Shown piece by piece: positions 45,239-53,663 of a stretch of DNA of 64,000 nucleotides. Below the pieces are notes generated by a model. The model ran no database searches, had not been told where the DNA came from, and saw only the letters and a program-made list of their open reading frames with translations. Each line of letters begins with the position of its first letter. Position 1 is the stretch's first letter. The DNA comes from CAIXZV01 sp963697365 (lineage in GTDB: Bacteria > Chloroflexota > Limnocylindria > Limnocylindrales > CSP1-4): the NCBI GenBank assembly GCA_963697365.1, contig CAVONT010000016.1:124001-188000 (forward strand), in the 5' to 3' direction. The position numbers and the translations under genes are program-made.

Positions 45239-46614
45239 GCATCAGAGACGGACGGGGCGCGCGCGACCCGATGGCCGCACCCCCGGACGCCGACCAGCGC
45301 CGGCCCAATGGCTACAAGCGCACCGGCCGGTACGGCCGCGGGCCCGGGGACCAGCGCCGCTACGAGCGGTACGGCGACCGGCGTGGTGCGGGCGGGATCT
45401 TCAAGTTCGCCGCCTTCCTCGCGATCATGGCGGTCGCCGTGCTCCTGCTCATGACCACCGTTGCGAGGCCGCTGACCCGGGCCCTCGTCGTCCCCTGGGT
45501 GGACGGCAATCCGAGCGCCCTGCGGATCGGGATCGTCGCGGACCTCTACCGGGAGAGCCTGGGCACCGAGCTCACGTCGCCGGCGGGCACCAGCGCTGCG
45601 GCGATCGAGTTCACCGTCGATGCCGGCGACACGCCCGCGACCCTCGCGCCGCGCCTGCTCGAGCAGGGGATCATCGCCAGCGAACGCGCCTTCCTGTACG
45701 AGGCGGCGATGGACGGCCTTGCCGGCAAGCTTGACGCAGGCCGGTACAAGCTGGCCGCCAATCTCACGCCGGCCGAGGTCGTGACGGGTCTCGTCGAGGC
45801 GCGGATCGTGACGCAGACGGTGGACGTGACGTTCCGCGAAGGCCTCCGCCTCGAGCAGATCACGGCCAAGCTGCAGACGATCGAGGGCTCGGGCGTCGAC
45901 CCCGAGGAGTTCTACCGGCTCGCCACCAAGCCGACTGACGAGATCCTGGGCGACTACCCGTGGCTGCTCGACGGGAGCGTCCGGCCGAAGGGGGCGACCC
46001 TCGAGGGCTTCCTCTACCCGGCGACGTACACGCTGCGGACCGATTCCGCCCAGCCCACGACGGCCGAGGACCTCGTGCGCATGATGCTCACCGCCTTCTA
46101 CGACAACGTCGGCCCGGACCGGCTCGCCGTCCCGGAGAAGCGCGGCCTCTCCTTCTACGAGGCGCTCACCCTCGCGTCGATCGTCGAGCGCGAGGCCGTC
46201 CTCGACGACGAGCGACCCCTGATCGCGGGTGTCTACCAGAACCGCATCAACCGCGTTCCGAGCGTCAAGCACGGCCTCCTGCAGGCGGACCCGACCAACA
46301 TCTACGCGGTGGACACCGTGAACCTGGGCAAGTACAGCGAGGACTGGAAGGGCTACACCTTCTGGACCGTTCCGCCGGACGTGACGAAACCGAACCTGCC
46401 CGAGGAGCTCGCCGGGTTCAACACGTACAAGGTCCGGGGTCTGCCGCCCGCTCCCATCGTGACCCCGTCACTGGCCTCCCTGGACGCGGCCCTCAAGCCC
46501 AACACCAAGGCCGGCTACACGTACTTCTTGGCCATCCCCGATGGCGGTGGCGCCCATGACTTCAGCAAGTCGGTCGCGGAGCACGATCGCAAGAAGATCA
46601 AGTACGGGTACTAG
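45235..46614 (+). CDS. mltG: Endolytic transglycosylase MltG
   Basis: 459 aa. A basic cytoplasmic N-terminus precedes one membrane helix (FAAFLAIMAVAVLLLMTTVA), a LysM-like part (FTVDAGDTPATLAPRLLEQGII) and the YceG catalytic domain with LEGFLYPATYTL, LASIVEREA (catalytic Glu), AGVYQNRI, LQADPTNIYA and NTYKVRGLPPAPI. It cuts nascent glycan strands at the membrane to set their length. A TAG stop lies two bases before the next gene's GTG. Confidence 0.93.
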   Translation: MSIRDGRGARDPMAAPPDADQRRPNGYKRTGRYGRGPGDQRRYERYGDRRGAGGIFKFAAFLAIMAVAVLLLMTTVARPLTRALVVPWVDGNPSALRIGIVADLYRESLGTELTSPAGTSAAAIEFTVDAGDTPATLAPRLLEQGIIASERAFLYEAAMDGLAGKLDAGRYKLAANLTPAEVVTGLVEARIVTQTVDVTFREGLRLEQITAKLQTIEGSGVDPEEFYRLATKPTDEILGDYPWLLDGSVRPKGATLEGFLYPATYTLRTDSAQPTTAEDLVRMMLTAFYDNVGPDRLAVPEKRGLSFYEALTLASIVEREAVLDDERPLIAGVYQNRINRVPSVKHGLLQADPTNIYAVDTVNLGKYSEDWKGYTFWTVPPDVTKPNLPEELAGFNTYKVRGLPPAPIVTPSLASLDAALKPNTKAGYTYFLAIPDGGGAHDFSKSVAEHDRKKIKYGY

Positions 46615-46616
46615 AC

Positions 46617-47831
46617 GTGCGTCTGCCGGTTCCCGCCGATTTCGCCGCCCCGCCGGATGGGGCAGCACGCGCCCGGTGGCGAGAGGCCGAGCGCTCGCAG
46701 CGCCCGGAGCGGCTTTCCCGGCTGCGCGCGCGCATGACGGAGGAAGGGGTCGACGCCTACTTTGCGGTGAAGTCGGAGCACATGCGCTGGCTGACCGGCT
46801 TCACGCTGGCCGCAGGGGAGGACAAGGTCGCCGGCCACTCCGGGAAGCTGCTCGTCGGTCCGGACGACGTGACCGTGGTGACCGACTCGCGGTACACCAT
46901 CCAGGCACGCCGCGAGGCACCGGATGCGCGGGTGGACGAGGTCGGCTACGACCTCGAGGCGGCTTGGGGGGCCCTCGCCGGCCGGATCGGCGCCCGACGG
47001 GTCGCGGTGGAGGCCGCCGCGGTATCGCACCTGCTGTGGGAGCGCCTCGCCGCCGCAGCGCCGGACGTGGAGCTCGTCCCTGTCGACGGATGGGTGGAGG
47101 CGATGCGCGCCGTCAAGACAGCCGACGAGGTCGAGCGGATCGAGGCAGCCTGCGCTGTCGCCGACCGGGCGCTGGCCGCACTGCTCCCGGAGATCCGCCC
47201 CGGTGTCACGGAGCATGACCTCGCACTCCGGATCGAGTGGCTGATCCGCACCGGTGGTGCCGAGGCGCTCGCGTTCGATGTCGCCTGTCTCGCCGGGCCT
47301 GAAGCGGCCCTGCCGCATGGGGCGCCCGGCGACCGGCCGGTGCTGGCGGGGGCGGTCCTGCTCTTCGATTTCGGAGCCCAGGTCGAGGGGTACCGCAGCG
47401 ACATGACCCGGACGCTGTTCATCGGCGAGCCGTCGGCCCGCGATGTGGGCGTGTACGAGATGGTGGCGGCGGCCCAGGCGTCGGTGATCTCGGCGCTCCG
47501 GGTGGCCGCGGAGGCCGGCGGGCAGCTGCCGGACGGCCGGGCGATGGACGCCCTCGCCCGGGGCGTGATCGAGGCCGACGGCCGCTGGGCGCCTTACGGC
47601 CACGGTTTGGGTCACGGCATCGGCCTAGCGACCCACGAGGAACCGAGCCTGTCGAGGCGGGCACCCGAGACGGCCCTTCCCGACGTGACGGTGTTCAGCG
47701 TCGAGCCAGGGATCTACCTCGAGGGCGAGACGGGCGTGCGGATCGAGGACCTCGTCCACGTGGACGTGCCCGCGCGGACGCTGCGGGAGCTCACACGCTT
47801 CCCGAAGGAGCCCCTCGTCCTGCCCGCTTGA
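46617..47831 (+). CDS. M24-family Xaa-Pro aminopeptidase
   Basis: 404 aa. The N-terminal creatinase-like domain (DAYFAVKSEHMRWLTGF, VTDSRYTIQA) is followed by the pita-bread catalytic domain. Metal ligands: LLFDFGAQVEGYRSDMTRT (two Asp), GHGLGHGIGLATHEEP (His), and VEPGIYLEGETGVRIED (two Glu). It removes N-terminal residues next to proline. No signal peptide. Start GTG 46617 follows the mltG stop by two bases; some 30 N-terminal residues are not conserved, so a later start is possible. Confidence 0.88.
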   Translation: MRLPVPADFAAPPDGAARARWREAERSQRPERLSRLRARMTEEGVDAYFAVKSEHMRWLTGFTLAAGEDKVAGHSGKLLVGPDDVTVVTDSRYTIQARREAPDARVDEVGYDLEAAWGALAGRIGARRVAVEAAAVSHLLWERLAAAAPDVELVPVDGWVEAMRAVKTADEVERIEAACAVADRALAALLPEIRPGVTEHDLALRIEWLIRTGGAEALAFDVACLAGPEAALPHGAPGDRPVLAGAVLLFDFGAQVEGYRSDMTRTLFIGEPSARDVGVYEMVAAAQASVISALRVAAEAGGQLPDGRAMDALARGVIEADGRWAPYGHGLGHGIGLATHEEPSLSRRAPETALPDVTVFSVEPGIYLEGETGVRIEDLVHVDVPARTLRELTRFPKEPLVLPA

Positions 47832-48094
47832 CGCCGCGGGCTGTCGTCGCGTTCATGGACGCGAACCTCGACTGGGTCTTCTGGATCACCATCCTGAGCG
47901 TGGTCGGCTCGCTCGCCGTGACCATCGGAACCACGGTGCTGATCGTCGGCGCCATCGTGTGGGCGGTCCGGCGCTCCCGGTCTTCGCCTGAGGAGGCGGC
48001 GCGGGCCGAGCTGGGTCGCCGACTGGCGGGAGGCGAGATCAGCCCGGCTGCGTACCAGGTCCGCATGCGCTCGATCGACGACGCCTCGGACTGA
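47828..48094 (+). CDS. Small membrane protein with SHOCT-like C-terminus
   Basis: 88 aa from TTG 47828, which overlaps the previous stop (TTGA), or 79 aa from ATG 47855. One long hydrophobic helix (ITILSVVGSLAVTIGTTVLIVGAIVWAV) is followed by a basic linker and a SHOCT-type ending (ELGRRLAGGEISPAAYQVRMRSI). SHOCT motifs are short modules of unknown binding role. Probably last gene of the mltG operon. Confidence 0.65.
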   Translation: MTPRAVVAFMDANLDWVFWITILSVVGSLAVTIGTTVLIVGAIVWAVRRSRSSPEEAARAELGRRLAGGEISPAAYQVRMRSIDDASD

Positions 48095-48525
48095 CGGCGG
48101 CTGGTCCCGCCGCGAGCACGTGGACTGAGAGCCCGCGAACAAGCTCGCGCCTTCGCGCTCTGTCCGCACTGGTGGTGGCAGTCGGTGGCGTCGGTTCGTC
48201 CGGGGCCGACGCCCGGCAGCGGCGACGCAGGCTCCGCGCGGAGCCTCGCGGGCCCACGGCTTGAACCACCCCCGAGTCAGATTGGCGATGTCCCCGCACG
48301 GGACTGGCACGAACCTCGAGGTTGATGCCAATCGCCCGCACGATGAACCGGCTGGTGACTCGGACGTGTGTCAGGGGCCAGGCAGGGCCGCCCGATGAGG
48401 GTCTGTGTCGGCGCGGAGGCCGTGCGGGACGGCTCTGGTAGCATCCGGCGATCACCACATCGTTCGGGCGCGAGGAGCCGTGAGCGCTCCCGATCGCGCC
48501 GACGCGCCACCGGAGCACCACCACC
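48095..48525. promoter_or_regulatory. 431-bp region upstream of efp with a nested stem structure
   Basis: No credible gene. A -10-like TAGCAT lies at 48439-48444, giving a leader of about 75 bases to efp. Further up, 48280-48333 holds nested pairings: outer GATTGGC/GCCAATC, inner GTCCC/GGGAC, and a perfect palindrome AACCTCGAGGTT at 48312-48323. It could be an operator or a small structured RNA. No T-tract, and I could not match a known RNA class. Confidence 0.4.
48439..48444 (+). promoter_or_regulatory. -10-like hexamer TAGCAT for efp
   Basis: Predicted +1 near 48451, about 75 bases before the ATG at 48526, unlike the very short leaders of neighbouring units. Confidence 0.35.
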
Positions 48526-49083
48526 ATGATCAGCACCGGCGAGCTGCGCAAGGGCGTCGTCATCGAGCTCGATGGCGACCTCTGGCAGATCCTCGACTAC
48601 CACCACATCAAGATGGGCCGCGGATCCGCCCAGGTCCGCATCAAGCTCAAGAACGTCAAGAAGGGCTCGACGGTCGAGAAGTCCTTCCAGGCCGGCGACC
48701 GATGGCCGCGGGCGAACCTCGAGCGCCGTCCGGTCCAGTACCTGTATCGCGACGGTGACGACCTCCACTTCATGGAGACGGAGTCCTACGAGCAGTTCAG
48801 CCTTCCCGCCGAGAAGCTCGACGACGTCATCGGCTTCCTCAAGGAGGGCATGACTCTCGACCGGACCACGTACCAGGGCGAGACGCTCGGCGTCGAACTC
48901 CCGGTGACCGTGGACCTGCTCGTCGTCGAGGCCGAGCCGGGCTTCGCTGGCGATACCGCCCAGGGCGCGCGCAAGAACGCGACGCTGGAGTCCGGTCTCG
49001 TCGTGTCGGTGCCGCTGTTCGTCAACGAGGGCGACACCCTGCGGATCGACACCCGGACCGGCGAGTACCAGACCCGGCTCTGA
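48526..49083 (+). CDS. efp: Translation elongation factor P
   Basis: 185 aa, the standard EF-P length, with the three beta-barrel domains: MISTGELRKGVVIELDG, domain II LHFMETESYEQFSLP, and the C-terminal KNATLESGLVVSVPLFVNEGDTLRIDTRTGEY in spaced form (ATLESG, VPLFVNEGD, TGEY). It rescues ribosomes at polyproline. The tip loop reads HIKMGRGSAQVR: the modifiable Lys of E. coli type is Arg, and the usual Pro before Gly is Met. No modification gene (epmA, earP, ymfI) is seen in the window. Confidence 0.95.
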   Translation: MISTGELRKGVVIELDGDLWQILDYHHIKMGRGSAQVRIKLKNVKKGSTVEKSFQAGDRWPRANLERRPVQYLYRDGDDLHFMETESYEQFSLPAEKLDDVIGFLKEGMTLDRTTYQGETLGVELPVTVDLLVVEAEPGFAGDTAQGARKNATLESGLVVSVPLFVNEGDTLRIDTRTGEYQTRL

Positions 49084-49120
49084 CGCCTCGTCGCGTGACT
49101 CCCGGCGGCCGGTTGCGAGC

Positions 49121-50536
49121 ATGAGTCCGGTGCCCGAGCCGCCGGACTGGCTGCTGCCGGCCTGGGACAGCCTCCCCGACGATCCCGACGAGCTGCCGGT
49201 GCGCCGCGCCGCGGCGCCCGCGGGCACGTCTGGCCTGCGCGTGCGCAGCGTGTCCGAGGTCAGCAAGGCCATCAAGGAGCGTGTCCGCTCGGACGAGGGC
49301 CTGCGCGACCTCTGGGTCGAGGGCGAGGTGGGACGTGTGACGGTCTCCACTGCCGGTCACGCCTACTTCACGCTCAAGGACGCGCGCGCCGCGCTCCAGT
49401 GCGTGTGGTTCCGTGACGATCGCGTCCGTTCGCCGTTCCAGCCGACCGCGGGCCACCAGGTTGTCGTCAACGGCCGAGTCGATCTGTTCGAACCCCAGGG
49501 TGCCCTGCAGGTCTACGTCTCCTCGCTCCAGCCCGCCGGCGTCGGCAACCTCGCGTTGCGCTTCGAGGAGCTCAAGGCCAGCCTGGATGCCGAGGGCCTG
49601 TTCGATCCCGCCCGCAAGCGACCGCTTCCATCACGACCCCGGACGGTCGCCGTCGTGACCTCGCCAACGGGCGCCGTCTGGCACGACGTCGTCACCGTGC
49701 TGGCGCGCCGCTGGCCGCTGGTGCGCGTGGTCCTGGTTCCGTGCAAGGTCCAGGGGGATGGCGCCCCACGCTCCATCTCGCGGGCGCTCGACGCGCTCGG
49801 CCGCTGGATCGACGGGGAGCACGCCGCGGGACGTGGCGACGACGCCCCGTCGGTGACCATCCTCGCCCGCGGCGGAGGGTCCCTGGAGGACCTGTGGTCC
49901 TTCAACGACGAGCAGGTGGTGCGGGCGGTCGTGGCCCACCGTGTGCCGGTGGTCTGCGGTGTCGGCCACGAGGTGGACGTGACGTTGGCGGACTTCGCTG
50001 CCGATGTCCGCGCGCCGACGCCGTCGGCGGCTGCGGAGCTGGTGGTTCCGGACCGCGCCGAGGTGCTGGGCGTCCTGCGCGGGGTGGGCGCGCGGGCGCG
50101 CGTGGCAGCCCAGCGCGTGACGATCGCGGCCCAGCGCGACCTCGATGCAGAGCGCCGGACCCTTGCCCTGCTCGAGCCGCGCTCCCAGCTCGCCGCGTCC
50201 CGGGAGCGGGCAGGCCTGCTGCTCGATCGTGCCGCGCGCGCCGTCGCGGTCCGGCTTGACGGTGACGGACGGGTCCTCGAGCGCCTCGGGGGTCGTGCTC
50301 CAGCCGTGCTGACCGCCCGCCTGGACGCTTCGCGCGGCGGCCTGCGGGCTACCGCCGCCTCGCTCGCCGTCCTGGGCCCGGCGGCGACGCTCGACCGGGG
50401 GTACGCGATCGTCCGCTCAAGGGATGAGGGGGCAATCCTGCGCCATCCGGGGTCGGCGCCTGCCGGTACGCCCCTGCGCATCGCGCTCTCGGGTGGCGCC
50501 CTTGCAGCCACAAGCGACGGGCCAGCGGATGGCTGA
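49121..50536 (+). CDS. xseA: Exodeoxyribonuclease VII large subunit
   Basis: 471 aa. N-terminal OB-fold (LWVEGEVGRVTVSTAGHAYFTLKD) and catalytic region with VVTSPTGAVWHDVVTVLARRWP, ARGGGSLEDLWSFNDE and GHEVDVTLADFAADVRAPTPSAAAEL. A long coiled-coil part follows, ending TLDRGYAIVRS, all usual for XseA. The first 35 residues are Pro/Asp-rich and not conserved. It degrades single-stranded DNA together with XseB. It overlaps the next small gene by 8 bp. Confidence 0.93.
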   Translation: MSPVPEPPDWLLPAWDSLPDDPDELPVRRAAAPAGTSGLRVRSVSEVSKAIKERVRSDEGLRDLWVEGEVGRVTVSTAGHAYFTLKDARAALQCVWFRDDRVRSPFQPTAGHQVVVNGRVDLFEPQGALQVYVSSLQPAGVGNLALRFEELKASLDAEGLFDPARKRPLPSRPRTVAVVTSPTGAVWHDVVTVLARRWPLVRVVLVPCKVQGDGAPRSISRALDALGRWIDGEHAAGRGDDAPSVTILARGGGSLEDLWSFNDEQVVRAVVAHRVPVVCGVGHEVDVTLADFAADVRAPTPSAAAELVVPDRAEVLGVLRGVGARARVAAQRVTIAAQRDLDAERRTLALLEPRSQLAASRERAGLLLDRAARAVAVRLDGDGRVLERLGGRAPAVLTARLDASRGGLRATAASLAVLGPAATLDRGYAIVRSRDEGAILRHPGSAPAGTPLRIALSGGALAATSDGPADG

Positions 50537-50720
50537 CAAGATCGGCTACCTGTTCCTGTTCCTGTCGCTGGTCGCGGTCATCGTGGCCGTCGGGGTCCTC
50601 GTGGGTATGCTTGTGGCAGGCCGGATCGATCGGCTGCAGGCGCCGCGTCCCGGGAAACGCGGGGACGACGCCCCGGCGTCGGAGACGCCACCAGACGCAC
50701 CGGAGGACGAGCAAGCGTGA
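50529..50720 (+). CDS. Small single-helix membrane protein between xseA and xseB (63 aa)
   Basis: Reads MADKIGYLFLFL, then a continuous hydrophobic helix to about residue 30 (VAVIVAVGVLVGMLVAG) and a charged, Pro-rich cytoplasmic tail. It overlaps xseA by 8 bp and xseB by 4 bp, so it must be co-translated. I know no XseAB accessory of this type. It might tether or regulate the nuclease, or be unrelated. Confidence 0.6.
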   Translation: MADKIGYLFLFLSLVAVIVAVGVLVGMLVAGRIDRLQAPRPGKRGDDAPASETPPDAPEDEQA

Positions 50721-51016
50721 CGGAGCAGGCCGGGCAGGCCACACAGGCGGCGCACGACGCGCAGGCGGGGCACGCCGATGTCGAGACGCTCGCGTATGAC
50801 GACGCCTTTGCCGAGCTCCAGCGGGTCGTCAACCGGCTCGAGACGGGCGGAGAGAGCCTCGAGGCCACGATCGCGCTGTACGAGCGCGCTGTTGCGCTGC
50901 AGCGACGCTGCGAGCGACTCCTCACCGAGGCAGAGCTCCGAGTCCAGCAGCTGATGTCCCGTCAGGGCGGTCTGGTGGTCGAGGATGTCCGGCCCGGGGA
51001 CATCGAGACCGACTAG
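50717..51016 (+). CDS. xseB: Exodeoxyribonuclease VII small subunit
   Basis: 99 aa. The XseB core is clear: AYDDAFAELQRVVNRLETGGESLEATIALYERAVALQRRCERLL in spaced form (FAELQRVV, LETGGESLE, LYERAVALQRRC), a two-helix bundle that binds XseA. A 25-residue Ala/Gln-rich N-terminus precedes it. GTG overlaps the previous TGA. Confidence 0.92.
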   Translation: MTEQAGQATQAAHDAQAGHADVETLAYDDAFAELQRVVNRLETGGESLEATIALYERAVALQRRCERLLTEAELRVQQLMSRQGGLVVEDVRPGDIETD

Positions 51017-51055
51017 ATCAGGCTCCCGCGGGGGCGTGCCAGACGAGCATCCTGC

Positions 51056-51061
51056 TACTAT
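51056..51061 (+). promoter_or_regulatory. -10-like hexamer TACTAT for dxs
   Basis: Predicted +1 about 51068. The first in-frame start codon of dxs is TTG 51074, but family length favours GTG 51203, which would leave a 135-base leader. Confidence 0.4.
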
Positions 51062-51078
51062 CGGCTATCACATTTGGC

Positions 51079-51099
51079 CGGTCCGAACGGGCCGGACCG
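51079..51099. promoter_or_regulatory. 7-bp hairpin in the dxs leader
   Basis: CGGTCCG, 7-base loop, CGGACCG, perfectly paired, 63 bp after the xseB stop and just after the predicted dxs transcript start. It is either a terminator for xseB or a 5' structural element. Confidence 0.4.
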
Positions 51100-51202
51100 A
51101 TCCGCCGGCGGCTCACCGGCGAACAACTTGACAAGGACACAGTGTGAGGCGGTCGGCCGTTGCGGCGGCGCCTCCCAGCCCACCGAACAGGAGCCCGAGC
51201 CC

Positions 51203-53326
51203 GTGCCGACCCTCGACCGCCTGCAGGGTCCCGCCGATCTGCGGGGCATGACCGACGCCGAGCTCGACCAGCTCGCGGAGGAGATCCGCGAGACGATCAT
51301 CCGCACGGTCGCGGTCACGGGCGGACATCTCGGGTCCTCGCTCGGCGTTGTCGAGGTCACGATGGCGCTCCACCGGGTGCTGGAGTCGCCTCGCGACAGG
51401 ATCGTCTGGGACACCGGCCACCAGGCGTACGCGCACAAGCTGCTCACCGGGCGCCTGGACCGCTTCCCGACGCTGCGCCAGATCAACGGCCTGGGTGGTT
51501 TCCCGCGACGCTCGGAGTCTGCACACGACGTGATGGACGGCGGCCATGCGGGCACCGGCCTGTCGATCGCCCAGGGTCTCGCCACCGCTCGCGACATGCG
51601 CCACTCGATGGAGCGGATCGCGGTCGTCGTCGGCGATGCCGCGTTGCTGTCGGGCCTGTCGCTCGAGGCGATGAACGACATCGGTCACCGCCAGACGCAG
51701 CTCCTGATCGTGCTCAACGACAACGAGATGTCGATCAGCCCGTCCGTGGGCGCGCTGTCCAAGTACCTGTCGGAGATCAAGCTCTCGCAGGCCTGGCAGC
51801 AGGGCCGTGGCGCGTACGACACGGCGGCCCAGCACATCCCGAAGGTGGGCCCCCGCCTGGTCGAGGTGTCGCGCAGGGTCCGCCAGTCGGTGGCATCGCT
51901 CGCCCAGCCCGGCCAGCTGTTCGAGGATCTCGGGATCACCTACGTCGGCGTGATGCCCGGCCACGATCGGCCGTTCCTCGAGGAGACATTCCGCCGGGCG
52001 CTGGCCCTCGACGGCCCGGTGATCGTCCACGTGCGGACCCAGAAGGGCAAGGGCTACAAGCCGGCCGAGACGGACCAGGTCTCGTTCCATGGCGCCGCCC
52101 TGCCGCCGATGACCGTGCCTGCCACCGACGGCCACGACCGGATCGCCACCACCCCCAATGGGGATGGCATGAGTGCATCGGCCGCGGGCGGCGCCTCGGC
52201 GGCAGCCTCGCGCATTCCCGACGAGGGCGCGCCGCCGTCGGCGTCGGTCATGGCGGACCGCCGCTCGCACGGTCCCCATCCGTCCGAGGAGCCGCCCCCG
52301 GCTCCCGCCTCGAAGGCCGAAGTCGATCCCCAGAACACCCGCAAGCGGCCCAACTACACATCGCACCTCGCAGACGAGCTGGTCCGCGCCGCGAAGGACG
52401 ACCGGCGCATCGTCGGCATCACGGCCGGCATGCCCACCGGCACCGGCATGAACAAGCTGCAGGCCGCCTTCCCGGACCGCTTCATCGACGTGGGGATCGC
52501 CGAGCAGCACGCGGTGACGCTCGCGGCGGGCCTCGCGCTGGCCGGGATGCGCCCGGTGGTCGCGCTGTACTCGACGTTCCTCCAGCGCGCGTTCGACCAG
52601 ACCGTCCACGATGTCTGCCAGAACGACACGCCGGTCATCCTCGCGGTCGACCGCGCCGGGCTTGTCGGTGAGGACGGCACCAGCCACCAGGGAATGTTCA
52701 CCCTCCCGGCCCAGCGGATGCTGCCCAACCTCGTCATCGCGAGCCCGCGCGACGAGCAGGAGATCCGCTCCATGCTCCGGACGGCGCTCGCCCAGGATCA
52801 CCCGTTCGCGATCCACTACCCGCGGGACGCGGGCTTCGGCGTTCCCGAGCGTGAGCCCGAGGTTCTCCCCGTGGGCCGCGGCGAGGTGCTGCGCGAGGGT
52901 CGCGACATCCTGTTCGTCGCGTTCGGGCCGATCGTCCAGCGCGCGATGGAGGTGGCCGACACGCTCGCGGCCGACGGATGGTCGATCGGCGTCATCAACG
53001 CCCGGTTTGCGAAGCCCCTCGACAAGCAGCTGATCCTCGACCAGGCCCGCGGCAAGCGGCTGGTGGTGACGTTCGAGGAGAGCGTGGTCACCGGGGGCTT
53101 CGGAGCGGGGGTCCTCGAGGCGTTCGAGGAGGCCCGGCTCGTCGATCCCGTCTACCGCGAGACGCCGGTGAAGGTCATCGGGATCCCGGGCGACCGGTTC
53201 GTGGACCACGGGTCGGTGACCGACCTGCGCCGCCTCATCCGCATCGATGTCGCGGGCCTGACGTCGCAGGTGCGCGAGACGCTCCTCCAGCTCGGCGCGG
53301 AGGCGCCGGCGCACTCCGCAGGCTGA
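51203..53326 (+). CDS. dxs: 1-deoxy-D-xylulose-5-phosphate synthase
   Basis: 707 aa from GTG 51203. It condenses pyruvate and glyceraldehyde-3-phosphate with thiamine diphosphate, the first step of the MEP isoprenoid pathway. Landmarks: TGGHLGSSLGVVEVTMALHRV, WDTGHQAYAHKLLTGR, the ThDP motif GDAALLSGLSLEAMNDIG..NDNEMSIS, RFIDVGIAEQHAV, and GEDGTSHQGMFTLP. An unusual linker of about 75 Ala/Pro/Ser/Asp-rich residues lies between the first domain (KGKGYKPAETDQVSFHG) and the pyrimidine domain (KRPNYTSHLADELV). A TTG at 51074 would add 43 residues with no family support. Confidence 0.93.
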   Translation: MPTLDRLQGPADLRGMTDAELDQLAEEIRETIIRTVAVTGGHLGSSLGVVEVTMALHRVLESPRDRIVWDTGHQAYAHKLLTGRLDRFPTLRQINGLGGFPRRSESAHDVMDGGHAGTGLSIAQGLATARDMRHSMERIAVVVGDAALLSGLSLEAMNDIGHRQTQLLIVLNDNEMSISPSVGALSKYLSEIKLSQAWQQGRGAYDTAAQHIPKVGPRLVEVSRRVRQSVASLAQPGQLFEDLGITYVGVMPGHDRPFLEETFRRALALDGPVIVHVRTQKGKGYKPAETDQVSFHGAALPPMTVPATDGHDRIATTPNGDGMSASAAGGASAAASRIPDEGAPPSASVMADRRSHGPHPSEEPPPAPASKAEVDPQNTRKRPNYTSHLADELVRAAKDDRRIVGITAGMPTGTGMNKLQAAFPDRFIDVGIAEQHAVTLAAGLALAGMRPVVALYSTFLQRAFDQTVHDVCQNDTPVILAVDRAGLVGEDGTSHQGMFTLPAQRMLPNLVIASPRDEQEIRSMLRTALAQDHPFAIHYPRDAGFGVPEREPEVLPVGRGEVLREGRDILFVAFGPIVQRAMEVADTLAADGWSIGVINARFAKPLDKQLILDQARGKRLVVTFEESVVTGGFGAGVLEAFEEARLVDPVYRETPVKVIGIPGDRFVDHGSVTDLRRLIRIDVAGLTSQVRETLLQLGAEAPAHSAG

Positions 53327-53351
53327 CCCTGCCGTCTGCTCCGCCCTGTGG

Positions 53352-53357
53352 CACGAT
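53352..53357 (+). promoter_or_regulatory. Weak -10-like hexamer CACGAT for clpS
   Basis: NANNNT hexamer with predicted +1 exactly at ATG 53364. The same GTGNCACGAT string precedes tlyA. Confidence 0.35.
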
Positions 53358-53363
53358 GCCGCC

Positions 53364-53663
53364 ATGGGAGTCGAGACAGGCACCGCAGGGGCGACGGTCG
53401 TCAGCGAGGTCACCGACGCGTTGCCGCAGGTCGCCCGACGCTGGGTCGTGATCGTCTGGAACGACCCCGTGAACCTGATGACCTACGTGACGTACGTCTT
53501 CCGCAAGCTGTTCGGCTACAGCCAGGCTCGGGCACAGCAGCTGATGCTCCAGGTGCACCAGGAGGGCAGGGCGGCGGTGGCGAGCGGGACGCTCGAGCGC
53601 TGCGAGTATGACGCCACGCGCCTGCACGCCCACGGCCTCTGGGCGACGATCACCGAGGAGTGA
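53364..53663 (+). CDS. clpS: ClpS adaptor protein
   Basis: 99 aa. The N-degron-binding core is present: WVVIVWNDPVNLMTYVTYVFRKLFGYS in spaced form (VWNDPVNLM, YVTYVF), with the Asn-Asp pair that holds the N-terminal residue. Then LMLQVHQEGRAAV and a final strand with LHAHGLWATI. It hands N-end-rule substrates to ClpAP or ClpCP. It overlaps the DUF2017 gene by GTGA, a pairing known from Actinobacteria. Confidence 0.93.
   Translation: MGVETGTAGATVVSEVTDALPQVARRWVVIVWNDPVNLMTYVTYVFRKLFGYSQARAQQLMLQVHQEGRAAVASGTLERCEYDATRLHAHGLWATITEE

Noticed and set aside
48215..48280. GGTTCAAGCC on the minus strand near 48255 as a tRNA T-arm
   Set aside because: The flanking five bases on each side do not pair, and no acceptor or anticodon arms are found.
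51074..51202. TTG 51074 as the dxs start
   Set aside because: The extra 43 residues have no family counterpart and overlap a strong hairpin. GTG 51203 gives the normal N-terminus, though the promoter position leaves some doubt.
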